From assembly GCF_014529535.1 (NCBI RefSeq), contig NW_023503598.1, positions 496,001 through 560,000 on the forward strand: 64,000 nt of DNA, given 5' to 3'. The position numbers and the translations under genes are program-made. Positions 24,114 to 34,703 of this stretch are shown piece after piece (within the stretch, counting starts at the first letter, position 1; each line of letters begins with the position of its first letter). The notes under the pieces were generated by a model that saw only the letters and a list, made by a program, of their open reading frames with translations, was not told the origin of the DNA and made no database searches. This DNA is from Bradysia coprophila. Its lineage: Eukaryota > Arthropoda > Insecta > Diptera > Sciaridae.

Positions 24114-24420
24114 AACACGGGAAGAGGTGTTTTGTTCGAAAAGGTGTAAGAGTGGTGATTGCGGGGGTCCAGGGGGCGGCAGCCCCTTGGCATGAAAAAT
24201 ATAAATAATGGAAAGACGATATAAGGCGTTACAAAAGAAGAAGTTATTGTTTCGGGCTAACTTAACTGTAAAATTGTGGGAGTGTCACACGGAAAGAGGT
24301 GTTTAGTTCGAAAAGCTGTAAGAGTGGTGATTGCGGGGGTCCAGGGGGCGGCAGCCCCCTGGCATGAAAAATAAATAATGAAAAGACGATATTAGGCATT
24401 ACAAAAGAAGAATGTGATGT
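24114..24420 (+). repeat. Tandem duplication in the Helitron 3' part
   Basis: Two units of about 173 bp, each containing gggggtccagggggcggcag and a block 'aagacgatat..aggc.ttacaaaagaag'. Confidence 0.8.
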
Positions 24421-24611
24421 TTTGGACTAACTTTTCATAAGAATGTTTGAGCTGAGCGAAGCGATTTTCGTATAGCTCTTTAGCAGACTTAGAGTTGCTT
24501 TCGAATAGATGTTTGTCTGTAACAGGTGTTCGTCTCTAATTTCTCTGTTTGTCTGTAACAGGTGTTAGTCTCTAACAGGTGTCTGCCCGGTCTAGCTTGC
24601 TAGGATGCGAC

Positions 24612-24642
24612 GTGGCACGAAGTGCCACAGGATGCAGACTAG
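24612..24642 (+). other. Helitron 3' hairpin and CTAG end
   Basis: The stem gtggcac/gtgccac with loop gaa is followed by a 10-base spacer and CTAG; the flanking base is T. Confidence 0.8.
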
Positions 24643-25327
24643 TTGGTTTATATGTTCCATCAATAGGTTCTCAGCGACTGTATCCGAAAATTCTGTCCGA
24701 AAATTTCATCGACTGTATCGTCAAAATGCAAGAGACTTAAAGAAAGTGTTGTCAAATTAGGACAATACTTGAGAAACGTTTGCACCTTCCGACTGACTCT
24801 TTGGAACAGATTAACAGTTTCCACGCTCTGCAGGAAGCTTGAAATTTCCTTACAAAATGAATCCAATACAATACCGTCATTGTCAATGGTAATTTCGTTT
24901 AAACTTGGATCGCATTTCGTTTTCACAAAACATGCGACTTGTTCAGGTATGGTATGAGCTCCACCACGGATACGCAGTTTTTTGACCAAATTGTTGAAGT
25001 AGATAACGTATTTCTCCTTATAATGAATGGTTCCCCTGGAAGAATGCTCAATTTGCACTGTTTTATTGATTTCATTCCGAAACCTTCGTTGAAAATCATC
25101 TCTGCACAATCTTTGAATGCGCTTGCAAGTCCTGCTGTACGAATAAATGGCATCTAATGGCAGCCTTTCCAATATGGTGAAGATACAATCGTCATTCAAT
25201 GTCGCCAACATCAAGCTCTATCAAAGAACAAAAATTGAATATTTTACCGTTAATCTTCGTTAGCCTAAATGCTTGCACGAACACTCAATGAAAATATATT
25301 TACCTCTTCGCACTTATCAGTAGCCAT

Positions 25328-26596
25328 AGTTCGGTGTGGATGAATAATTACAAAATTGTCTTTTAAAACGTTTCAACGCTAATATGTATGTAACGCCTCT
25401 TCGGCTTCTGAAACGTGAATGTAATGAAAGCGTCTTTTGCAGAGCAACGCGCTTATTGAATTGACGCCAGTAGTGCGTCAACGGCTACTGTCAAAGTATA
25501 GTGCATTTATGTTCGAGCCATGCTACCCCTGTAAATTATTTACAGCTCAACCTCACACTCTACTCTACGTAAAAGTGAGCCTATGACACACTGTGCCATC
25601 TATGGAAGGGTAGTGGCAATTCCATCTGTCAACCCTTATCGTTCCGCTGAAGGTAGACATTATAGAACATAAGTACAATCAATTTTAATCTAAACATAAT
25701 GAGATCGAGAATGATTCCTGAATCCGCTTATCAAAACTTTTGTTGACTTTGATTATTTTGGTTTAAGTAGAAAATGGAGGATAAAATAAACGAAATCTTT
25801 ATGTACTCTGCTCCGTACAAATTGTGAAAATTGGACCATACCTTATGTATACTTTCATTACCTATTTCGTCCGATCATACATGAACAGAAACAACTTTGC
25901 AGGAGGTAGAATATTACTCACAAAATCGATATAGTCCAGATCCAGTTCGTTATGACAGAATTGTTGTTAGCAGCCTCAACTGTTCGAACTGGAACACTCT
26001 ATGTAAGCGCCAACCCAATACTTTGTAAGCAAAAAGTTCGAAAAAAATTGTGTAGCTTGAAACATTTCGCGTTTCAATAGAGGCAATTCAAGTAGAGTCG
26101 TTATTGGTATAAGTCATTTATAAGAGAGGTCGTATCACTTTATTGTAAAGTGGAGACGTATTTGCTGACGAGTCAAACCCTTTCTACGTAGTTTGACATT
26201 TCGGAATGTACCGACGCTGTAAGAGACAATTAATTCTTTGATCTATAATTGAGCAAGTATTTTGCTTATTTTCAAATATGCTATCGATTCTGAATAATAA
26301 CTGTAGTAGTGTAGTATATACCACTAATGTTTTCAAATCTCTGACTGAGTTTTTTTTTAAGATTTACTGGCCGTTTAAAGCGGAGTTTCTAAGTCGTCGA
26401 TTTTATTTTGTGTCCTCTCAATGGCTGGATGACTAATTCATTCGATATGAGGACACTGCATCCAAATGAAAAACAACTTTCCGGATGGAACAACCGATAA
26501 AATAAACTACACCGGAAACAGGTCCAAACCCCTGTGACAAATTCGCCGCGTCCAATGTAGTCTATTATTACTGGTCATTCCTTTTATTATATTATT
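25328..26596. other. Divergent spacer between F-box A and ppk 1
   Basis: The first 400 bp (25328-25700) are the 5' flank of the F-box gene. They are conserved at 32973-33370 and 55610-56010, including a gcgtcttttgcagagcaacgc block and a gtgccatctatggaagg block, so they probably hold the promoter. The rest shows only weak similarity to the other units and no gene. A minus-strand AATAAA at 26583-26588 is a candidate signal for ppk 1. Confidence 0.5.
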
Positions 26597-28339
26597 TCAT
26601 TCATTGGTCTCTTCGGAAGCTTTTTGCCGATCCGACCGTTTACTGTGCAAATACAATCGAACTGTACAAAAGTAAATCAATTCAATTATGCTGAAGATCG
26701 ACACTCCAAGGAATAATCCAAGGGAGCCGCCACAATTTGAAAAGAATTCACTCAGACTATGCAGCTCGGTGCGGACATTTTTCGTAAAAAATGGAAGTTT
26801 GTTCCTAATTTGCAGCACACTTCCACCATCATCTGGATTCCGCACCAATTCGGTCACTTGAATTGTATATGACAACTGAGTGCATGTTGGAAGGCAATTG
26901 CAATCGTCAATTAGAGCATGTGTACCGTCATCTTTGAACTCGGGTAAAAAAAGTTTGTGCAACGCAGTCCAATAGCAATCCAAATCCGTTCCACAAATTT
27001 TGGTGTCGTTAAAATCTGCAAAAGTTACAACAGAAAATTAACTTCGTTAAAACGGATGAAACGAACATAATCGTCACGCACGCTGCATAAAGTAAGGAAC
27101 GCATCCACATTGGGCGAGAGTGTAATCAACGAGACATTCCGATTCGCAATGGTTTTGGGTGTAGATTTTGTAATATTTCAAATGTCGCTCGTGGGTGTAA
27201 TAGCACTTGCGAACGTTCGGCTCGTATTTTTCGATGCCTTCCGATACGACTAAATGCGGCGTTAATTCGATGAAGCTAAATTTTTCAGCTTTGATGGTGG
27301 TGTATATAGCGTGTCGATAATAAAGCGGAACTTCGTCAGGTGCATGAAAGATTAACGTGAATTGTGAATCGAATTGACTGAATTGTCCAGTTTGATTCAC
27401 GTCGAAGTGCATGAGAAACGCATGGTTAACGGTAAACGCTCGAAGCGGATATGTGTAGTCTTCTACCGGTAGTCCTTTTGTAAAGTCAGAATCTCGACTC
27501 CACAATTGTTCCTTCTTGTCGGTGAGTTCATCAAGTGAACTCGGAATTACACTAAATTCAAACAATATTCAGTCGTAAGGAGTTATGTTTTGCTAGATAC
27601 AAGATAAAACATACCCGTCTCTCAATAAGTCTTTCTCGTCGTACATGTTGAATGTTACACAAGCACCAATGGCTGTTATGGTTTTTTGCAAGGTAGCACC
27701 GTATATTTCAATAAATGTTACCTGCCAACCAGCAACTTTAACATTGATATCTGGCAAAGCCTGTTTTGAATTAAGACAATGTTCTTCAGCCTCTACTTTA
27801 TGGACAAAATTTAAACGAAAACCAAACCTGGCTTAAAATGTCGTAATTATCCTGATCGCTTCTCTGCAGCAACACATTTTCTAGGACAATTGAAGGAAAT
27901 ATTTTTGAAGATACTGGCAGGTCAGTTCTAAGAGAAAAGAATTTTCGATTTTGAATCGAGTTTTAAAACAGCAGAAAAAACGTTACAAATTCTCTGGCAA
28001 AAACTTTTGCGCAAAATCCGGCCAATTAGTTTTGTTCAATGCGAAGGGAGTGAGTTCACTTTTGATCGTAGGACAAATGGTAACAGCAGGAAACGGTACG
28101 TCCCATAGTGGAGCCTTACTCAATGCTGGGCTTTCAATTATTGGATTTTCGTTCATTGTTCTGTATGCTTGGTAGATTAAATAGCACGCACCAAAGGTTG
28201 AACAGATTAACATAACGAACCACCAAATTCTAGAATCAAAAATTGCGTTGGTAAATTGTGAGTACGTGCAGAGTATTATCAAGGCTGTAAACTTTGCGGA
28301 GGTCATGCAGATCGTCATTTTATTAGATAAGCGGAACAA
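26597..28339 (-). CDS. Pickpocket-type DEG/ENaC sodium channel, copy 1
   Basis: Five exons on the minus strand: 28339-27987, 27927-27828, 27760-27615, 27551-27082 and 27015-26597. All introns have GT..AG ends and the total is 495 codons in frame. The product is a two-pass cation channel subunit. TM1 is RIWWFVMLICSTFGACYLIY, followed by the family motif FPAVTIC. The extracellular domain has the conserved Cys-rich stretches CGCVPYF and CNCLPTC. TM2 contains SNCGGSLGLFLGVSIFSIIE with the G-x-S selectivity filter. In insects these channels serve salt, water or pheromone taste, touch and nociception. The N-terminus before TM1 is odd: the first ~20 codons lie in a MITE fragment (28280-28370) that replaces the sequence found in copies 2 and 3. 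A missing upstream cytosolic exon is also possible. Confidence 0.88.
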
Positions 28340-28370
28340 ACAAATTTAATTCACCAAAATTGAGTTTGTA
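28280..28370. mobile_element. Truncated hAT-like MITE 'CAAGGCTGTAAAC' in ppk 1 exon 1
   Basis: Starts CAAGGCTGTAAACTTTG and follows the inverted 49257-49399 element through ggaggtcatgcagatcg, 'attttattagata' and 'caaattcaccaaaattt'-like blocks before breaking off. It supplies the apparent start codon of ppk copy 1. Confidence 0.7.
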
Positions 28371-28977
28371 AAACGAGTTTTCGCGGGGTGCAGCCAGATG
28401 AAGGGGAATGCATCATCTGAAATATTTAATGCCTTCCAACAGAAAAAAAGAAAATAATTATTGATGTTTTGTGTTTTTGAACACAAATTTTCCAGTGGCG
28501 TGAGTTGAATGTCGCAAAAGCATTTGAATTATTTCGAAAAGAAAATCACAAAACTGAAAGTGTCAGCCATTTTTTGCTCCAGCAATAAATTCAATGTTTG
28601 TAATGAACATGGCAAACACTTTTAGTTGCGTATTTTTCACTTATATTCGAGAACACTAAACACTTTGCTTATGTTAGACATTATTCACTTCACTGCAAAA
28701 TTTTTATTCTAAATAACGAAAACAACAAAATTAATGCATTATCCTGAAACGGAAAAACAATTCAGTGACAAGCCGACTGTTGTGACCGTTGTGACGTGTA
28801 TTGAGATTACTGCTGTAACACTACCAACATAACATTAGTGTTGTTTTCGGGATTTTTTTCTTCGTAGACGTGTGAGCCAATTTCGGAGGGTTCGGCGGTA
28901 TACTAGATTCGTTGTTACTGCGTTAAGGAATTGATATGTAAGAATCAATTTTCGCTTGGACAAGCAATAAAATAGAA
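28371..28977. other. Upstream region of ppk 1
   Basis: No gene seen. The sequence is unlike the upstream regions of ppk 2 and ppk 3, so the promoter of copy 1 may differ. Confidence 0.4.
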
Positions 28978-29175
28978 TACAGTGCAAGCTGCTGCCATGA
29001 TTCATTACTTGGGGAAACAATTTTGAAACTCGCAACTCACGCGTGTGTGTTTAAGCGCCTACCATTGTCAAAATAACAGTTTTCAAACCTTGGCGCTTAA
29101 ACACACACTTGTGAGTTGCTCGTATCTCAAAATTGTTCCCCCATGTAATGAATCATTTTCGCAGCATGCACTGTA
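28978..29175. mobile_element. 198-bp palindromic MITE
   Basis: Ends tacagtgcaagctgc and its inverse; arms include gattcattac, a ggggaacaattttga block and gtgtgtgtttaagcgcc. Confidence 0.8.
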
Positions 29176-29252
29176 ACCTACTATTATCTACCTAGGTGAA
29201 ATAATAGCAGTGAAAAAGTGCTATTATTTCGCCGTCGGTAGATAAAATAGCG

Positions 29253-29363
29253 TATTCACCTCTGTCCAAATGTTTATTTAGACACTTGGGGTTATAACAT
29301 TCGCCTTCGGCTCATGCAATAACTCCCCAAGTGGCTAAATAAACATGTGGACAGAGGTGAATA
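29253..29363. repeat. 110-bp hairpin, MITE-like
   Basis: tattcacctctgtcca, 'atgtttattta' and cacttgggg are inverted at 29322-29363. The loop contains 'gccttcggctc'. Confidence 0.7.
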
Positions 29364-29394
29364 ATCTACTAATATCGATGGCCGCCTTCAAACA

Positions 29395-29830
29395 ATAGCA
29401 CATCGTTGATTACATCATTTCGATGTTATGTAAACACAATTCAAATATCACCTTTCGAACTTATTTCGTTCATCGTCCCCAACATACGCAATACCGTGAA
29501 TGGTGCTCTTTTGAACATATTCCGACACTGTGCTCTCAACGGCAGAAAATTGTGACTAAAATTGAATTCAATTCAAAACCTTTAATGCTTTTTGAACGAT
29601 TAAAATGTTGAATTTGAATTTATACTTCCTCCCTAGTTTGTGTATTATCGACATCATAAGTTGTACCACTCCTCCGATGGAGATTGAATATTGACCCGAA
29701 TTTCATTTTAAAGTAAGATTTTTCGTTTTGTTCTGTTGTTATTCCACGAGAAACTGTTGGTATAAGATGTTTCTGCACTATCTACTCATGTAAAATAACA
29801 TGGTCAGCACATGGTCATTGATATCGAATG
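29395..29830 (+). repeat. Tail segment of duplication unit 1
   Basis: Closely matches 38160-38700 and 49210-49860 (landmarks gattacatcatttc, 'caccgtccccaac', accgtgaatggtgctctttt). One frame of this segment reads a decayed F-box-like PFELI-FIV stretch that breaks soon after, so it may derive from another F-box gene. Confidence 0.75.
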
Positions 29831-30290
29831 AGGTGAGGGAAACCCATGTATTTGCGTCGCTATGGAGAATAGAAAATTCTTCAGAAATTCGTCGTAGAGT
29901 CAATGCGTAAAATTCACTCAACGAAGTGTCTAGGGATTTGTTGCATTGTTGGCTAGTAGTATTATTATATCGGGGAACATTGCCAGCGTAATATACTCAT
30001 TTATATTACACAAAACACTAATGCGGAATGAAATTCAAGAGTTCAACGAGTGTTTGTGTACTATACAAGAGAGTATAACGCTGGAAATATTCTCTGGTAT
30101 CATAAGATACTATTATTGTATTGACGGAAACGACCAACTTACCGACATGTTAATGTTGGTTTATTAATTCTAGGTAAATAATAATGACGTGTCACGCATA
30201 GCACACATTCTGGCAGAAGTAATGTTCAGTATAATACTCCGAAAACAGTGTTTAATGTCGATATATTCACCGCAATGCAATAAACCAAAG
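29831..30290. other. Unit 1 tail, noncoding
   Basis: No gene. The part at 30165-30290 recurs at 46586-46720 (ggtaa-taataatgacgt, ataatactccgaaaa, accgcaatgcaata), another trace of duplication. Confidence 0.5.
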
Positions 30291-30549
30291 TTCTGAAAGA
30301 ACAGGTTAAGACACATCTGTGATCCAGTTGATCACGAAGGAGGTGACACACGAATTTTGACAAATAAATGCTATTTATTGAACATACTCATTACAGATTG
30401 TTTGAAATGTCAACCTGATAAAAACTTTTTTTTTTCTTCAAGTTGACATTCCAAACAATCTGTAATGAGTATGTTCAATAAATAGCATCTATTTGTCAAA
30501 ATTTGTGTGTCAGCCGCCCTCGTGGGTGTCTTAACCTGTTCTTTCAGAA
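30291..30549. mobile_element. 259-bp palindromic MITE
   Basis: Terminal repeats TTCTGAAAGAACAGGTTAAG and inverse; long arms include a gaacatactcattacagatt block. The loop is a T-rich run near 30428. Confidence 0.85.
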
Positions 30550-31396
30550 CCTTGCAACAAACTACCTTACGTTGTCAATGGTGGTAGATTTATTTTCGTC
30601 TAAACGAATTCACTGTGTCGTGGTGAAAATGAGTTTCCCGTAGCCTTCCAATGATATCTTTATTCACGCACAATTATAATAAAAATTCGAATAATCAAAT
30701 CTAAAAAACCTGATATTACAAAATACCAACAAAAAAAATATAAATCTTCTTGACCAGCCTTTGCAGATTATTTAAATTTGATGTAAATCAGTTGTACGTT
30801 GATTTTGTAGCAGTTCGCCGAATGTGTACGGAAACCGCAAGCACATAGGTCTATGTAGGGTCGTTGAAAATTTTAATCATCATTCACCAGAGTAGCCAAC
30901 ACTGTTAAAAGTTGGAAACTGTTTGGGCTTCATTTGGCGTTGTTTGAAACCGACAGCAAAACCCAAACATGCAATATGAACGTCGAATAAACAAAATAAA
31001 ACAAAACATAGGTTGCAGACTATCTGATGTTTAATTGAGGAAGGACAACTCTTAAGTTTCGGTTAAGTTTGCTTCTGTGTGGACGTGCTGAGAGCTGGTC
31101 GTCTTCGACCTGTCAAAATTCGTTTTTACATATTGCAACTCCACTACACATATGAACCACTCCACTTTTGTACCACGATACTCTCGTTACATATCTTGTA
31201 CATACCGATGGGCAGATGGGCCCTGTCCGACTTGCTAAAGAAGCTTTGCTTAAATACTCTAAATTTATTGGAAATTTGGGGGTTAATACTGGGAGTGCAG
31301 TGTTACACGGTAAGAGGATCGAACTAGGATCGAATTATTCAAACAAAAATCTCTCGTCTACTAATTGCTGGCTTTATTCTTTCTTTCGATATAATT
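30550..31396. other. Unit 1/unit 2 junction, noncoding
   Basis: Contains blocks shared with units 2 and 3 (gagtttcccgtagccttcc, accgcaagcacataggtct) and with the sequence before F-box C (acttgctaaagaagct, 'gtaagaggatcgaac'). These show that the spacer is part of the duplicated unit. No gene. Confidence 0.55.
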
Positions 31397-31402
31397 TTTA
31401 TT
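31397..31402 (-). terminator. Polyadenylation signal of F-box copy B
   Basis: Minus-strand AATAAA 12 bases past the stop codon, at the same place as in copies A and C. Confidence 0.55.
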
Positions 31403-31413
31403 TGTCCTTAAAA

Positions 31414-32972
31414 TTAGCATCTCTGAACATAATGATAGTATGCTGCAGACGAACTGCAATACTTTTTGCTGAAATCAACAGTATAATGATAATCACGTTC
31501 CACGCACTGTAGTCTCACGAATTCGTGGCTCAAGTCTGTAGTATTGTCATTGAAATCGGTAAAAATTGTCAACTGCTGAGCATTTTCCAATTTCTCTCTG
31601 GCTTTATTCAATTCAGCAACTGGACATGTTACGGGATACGTCAATTCAGACCCTTTGAATACTGACAGTTTTCGTAGATTCTTCCAGTGTCTGGCTAACA
31701 TCATTGACTGAGAAAATAATAATTTCGCTTCTCCTGATTGGATTGTGAGTTCTTGAAGATGGGACAGTGCAAAGAACGGCGTCTCATTTACCAAGGAAAC
31801 TATTTGCCCGATAGTAGACCACTTCTCCCACCTCTTCAATAATGCATAATCAAATTGCAATTCTTCAATGGAAACACTTTTCAAATGAACAAATGAACAG
31901 AATGTTTGGTTCAAGTCCACGACCGGAATCGATACCTTCCTGATATGTATTTTCGTGAGTTGCTTCAACTTTTTCAATTGGTTTATATGTTCCATCAATA
32001 GGATTTCAACGACTATGTCGTCACTGAATTTCAGTTCTAACGATTTGAAGTTGCGATGTGCACATAACTTTTGAAGGTATTTGCAAATTTGTTCGAAATT
32101 TCGTGTAAATACAGGGTCAATGTAAAGAAACAAATGTTTCAGGTTTGAAGCAACGTCGGCAACAATTTCAACACACTTCAACTTTTCCGATTGTCCGCAG
32201 CTTTGGCCAGCGCTCCATTCGCTTAACTCTATGCATTGTATTTGACTATTTCGTTGCAAAAATGTTTTCCAATTTTTTGGGTTTATCAGACTGGTTGAAA
32301 GATATTCGAAATGCAAATGTGTCAGCTTCGGATACTTCTGTCCGAAAATTTCATCGACTGTATCGTCAAAATGCAAGAGACATAAAGAAAGTGTTGTTAA
32401 ATTAGGACAATACTTGAGAAACGTTTGCACCTTACGACTGACTCTTTGGAACAGATTAACAGTTTCCACGCTCTGCAGGAAGCTTGAAATTTCCTTACAA
32501 AATGAATCCAATACAATACCGTCATTGTCAATGGTGATTTCGTTTAAACTTGGATCGCATTTCGTTTTCACAAAATATGCGACTTGTTCAGGTATGGTAT
32601 GAGCTCCACCACGGATACGCAGTTTTTTGACCAAATTGTTGAAGTAGATAATGTATTTCTCCTTATAATGAATGGTTCCCCTGGAAGAATGCTCAATTTG
32701 CACTGTCTTATTGATTTCATTCCGAAACCTTCGTTGAAAATCATCTCTGCACAATCTTTGAATGCGCTTGCAAGTCCTGCTGTACGAATAAATGGCATCT
32801 AATGGCAGCCTTTCCAATATGGTGAAGATACAATCGTCATTCAATGTCGTCAACATCAAGCTCTATCGAAGAAAAAAAATTGAATATTTTACCGTTAATC
32901 TTCGTTTGCCTAAATGCTTGCACGAACACTCAATGAAAATATATTTACCTCTTCGCACTTATCAGTAGCCAT
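31414..32972 (-). CDS. F-box protein with LRR-like C-terminal region, copy B
   Basis: Two exons on the minus strand: 32972-32949 (eight codons, MATDKCEE) and 32862-31414, split by an 86-bp intron, total 490 residues. An F-box lies at about residues 10-50 (LNDDCIFTILERLPLDAIYS, then a TCKRIQRLCRDDF stretch). The rest alternates short hydrophobic strands and helices (LTTLSLCLLHFD, LTHLHFEYLS, LKHLFLYIDP, LKSVSIEELQF, LQELTIQSGE) in the manner of irregular leucine-rich repeats. F-box proteins recruit substrates to SCF ubiquitin ligases through Skp1, and the LRR part normally binds the substrate. The tiny first exon is conserved in all three copies. The frame is fully intact. The specific target is unknown. 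Confidence 0.85.
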
Positions 32973-34703
32973 AGTTCGGTGTGGATGAATAATTACAAAA
33001 TTGTCTTTTAAAACGTTTCAACGCTAATATGTATGTAACGCCTCTTCGGTTTCTGAAACGTGAATGTAATGAAAGCGTCTTTTGCAGAGCAACGCGCTTA
33101 TTGAATTGACGCCAGTAGTGCGTCACCGGCTACTGTCAAAGTATAGTGCATTTATATTCAAGCCGCATATCACTGTCAATTATTGACAGCTAACTGTCAC
33201 TTTACGTTAACATGAGCCGATGGAACCTTGTGCCATCTATGGAAGGATAGTAACAATTCCACCTGTCAACTCTTTTTGTTCCACTTTCTTTTGGATGTTA
33301 TAGAACATAATATAAGCATTATCAATTTGAATCTAAAAATATGAGATCGTGAATGATTGCTGAATCAGCTAATCAAAACTTTTGACAATTTTCATGTATG
33401 AATGCGTTGAAGTTTATTTTTTAATTAATTGGTTCATTCATCGATTCATCGAAAATTTATTGATTGTAAAGCAGACGTATTTGTTGACTAGCCTAAGCCT
33501 TTTTACGTAGTTCAACATTTCGGTATGTACCGACGCCGTAGGAAACAAGAGAGCAAGTATGCTTTACGTTGCGTATTGTACAATTTGCTATCGATTCTAA
33601 ATAATGACTGTATATTACACTAACTCTGACTACTTCTCATTACTATTTTTAGTGCCTAAGGGGCCATTCAGGTGGGAAGTACTTATTTACACAAAAAGGG
33701 AAAAAAATTTGAAAAGCCTAGTTTTCGTTGGAATTTTGTTGATTAGGCGAAGGCCAATAAACACACGGAATCAAGAATTTTCATTTTTATGAGTGAAACG
33801 TAATGGTTTTTGAAACCTAGTAGTAAGGGCAAAAACAACATCGAAAGAGATTGCACACCCCGTTTAGTAACTGGCCATTTTTAACGTAAATGTGACAGAT
33901 GCGTAATGACAACTCAAATTTTCATTCAAAATTTGCAATTTGTGAATGAAATTCGGAGTTGTAATTGTGCATCTGTCACATTTACGAAAGTAATTCACGT
34001 AAGGTAACAAGCTTTGGTATTTTCGACAAGTGTAGAGTTTGTGAGAATCTATATTCCAGCCGAATGCTAGGTATACAACTACACTTGTCGAAAAACAATT
34101 ACTGAAGCTCACTGAAATTGCTCAAAAACACATGAGTGAGTTTGTTTTTACGTAGCAGAATCCAATTACCAATTTTAACCTTGATTTGTCATAGTGAAGG
34201 ATTTTGTTAAGAACTCTACTGAAAGACATTTTTCACTAATATTTTTTAGACAATTATTTCGTACCAGCCGAGCCGAGTTTTAAGCTTAATTTCTAAGCCA
34301 TTGATTTTCTTTTCGGCTAGCCACCGCCAACGTTTCAATGGCTATCACGCCTGATACACAGTTCAAGTTACCTTTCGAACTTATTGCGTTCATCGTCTCC
34401 AACATGCGCTAATGAACAGTTTTTTCAAAATATCTAAACACTTTCCTCTCAACGGTTGGATGCCTAATATTTTATTGGATTTAAAGGTGTCACGAAAATT
34501 GACTTTGCGCCCAAATGAAAAGCTACATTGGAAACAGGTCAAAACACAAAGACCCGATTGATCAGGGATGATTCGAGAGGTAAAGGTTATATTGCTTCAT
34601 AAGGCCACGGATCAGTTGTGACAAGCTCATCTCAAAAATTCACCGCGTCCAATACAGTCTACTGTTACTGGCCATTCCTTTATATATTGTTCATGTTCAT
34701 CGT
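32973..34703. other. Spacer between F-box B and ppk 2
   Basis: 32973-33370 is the conserved F-box 5' flank, a candidate promoter. The remainder shares a block near 34370-34420 with 42590-42630 (cgaacttattgcgt, catc-tctccaacatgc), reading a broken F-box-like PFELIAFIVSN stretch. A small hairpin MITE lies at 33885-33986. No intact gene. Confidence 0.5.
33885..33986. repeat. 100-bp hairpin, MITE-like
   Basis: cgtaaatgtgacagatgc at the left is inverted at 33969-33986; the interior is also partly palindromic (caactcaaattttcattc and its approximate inverse). Confidence 0.65.

Larger units (their letters stand above)
21455..24642 (+). mobile_element. Helitron-like non-autonomous element inserted in F-box copy A
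   Basis: Comparison with copy B (tttttcaattggtttat) shows a clean insertion between A and T with no duplication, as Helitrons do. The left end reads TACTATATTATAACGACGGG, like many Helitron 5' ends, although the usual leading TC is not seen. The right end has a 7-bp stem hairpin (gtggcac-gaa-gtgccac, 24612-24628) ten bases before a terminal CTAG, fitting the CTRR rule. A typical gggggtccagggggcggcag motif occurs twice. There is no Rep/helicase gene; the interior consists of tandem repeats. Confidence 0.85.
20891..25327 (-). pseudogene. F-box gene copy A, disrupted
   Basis: Read on the minus strand, exon 1 (25304-25327) gives MATDKCEE, followed by an intron and exon 2 starting at 25217. The N-terminal F-box (CIFTILERLPLDAIYSYS) and the following region are intact down to EIFGQ. 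At about 24680 the sequence jumps: roughly 320 bp present in copies B and C are missing. At 24642/21455 a 3.2-kb Helitron-like element is inserted. The last 187 codons continue at 21454-20891, with all sequence landmarks of the other copies. Both lesions prevent a full product. The surviving parts are close to copy B, so inactivation is recent relative to the A-B duplication. Confidence 0.9.
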
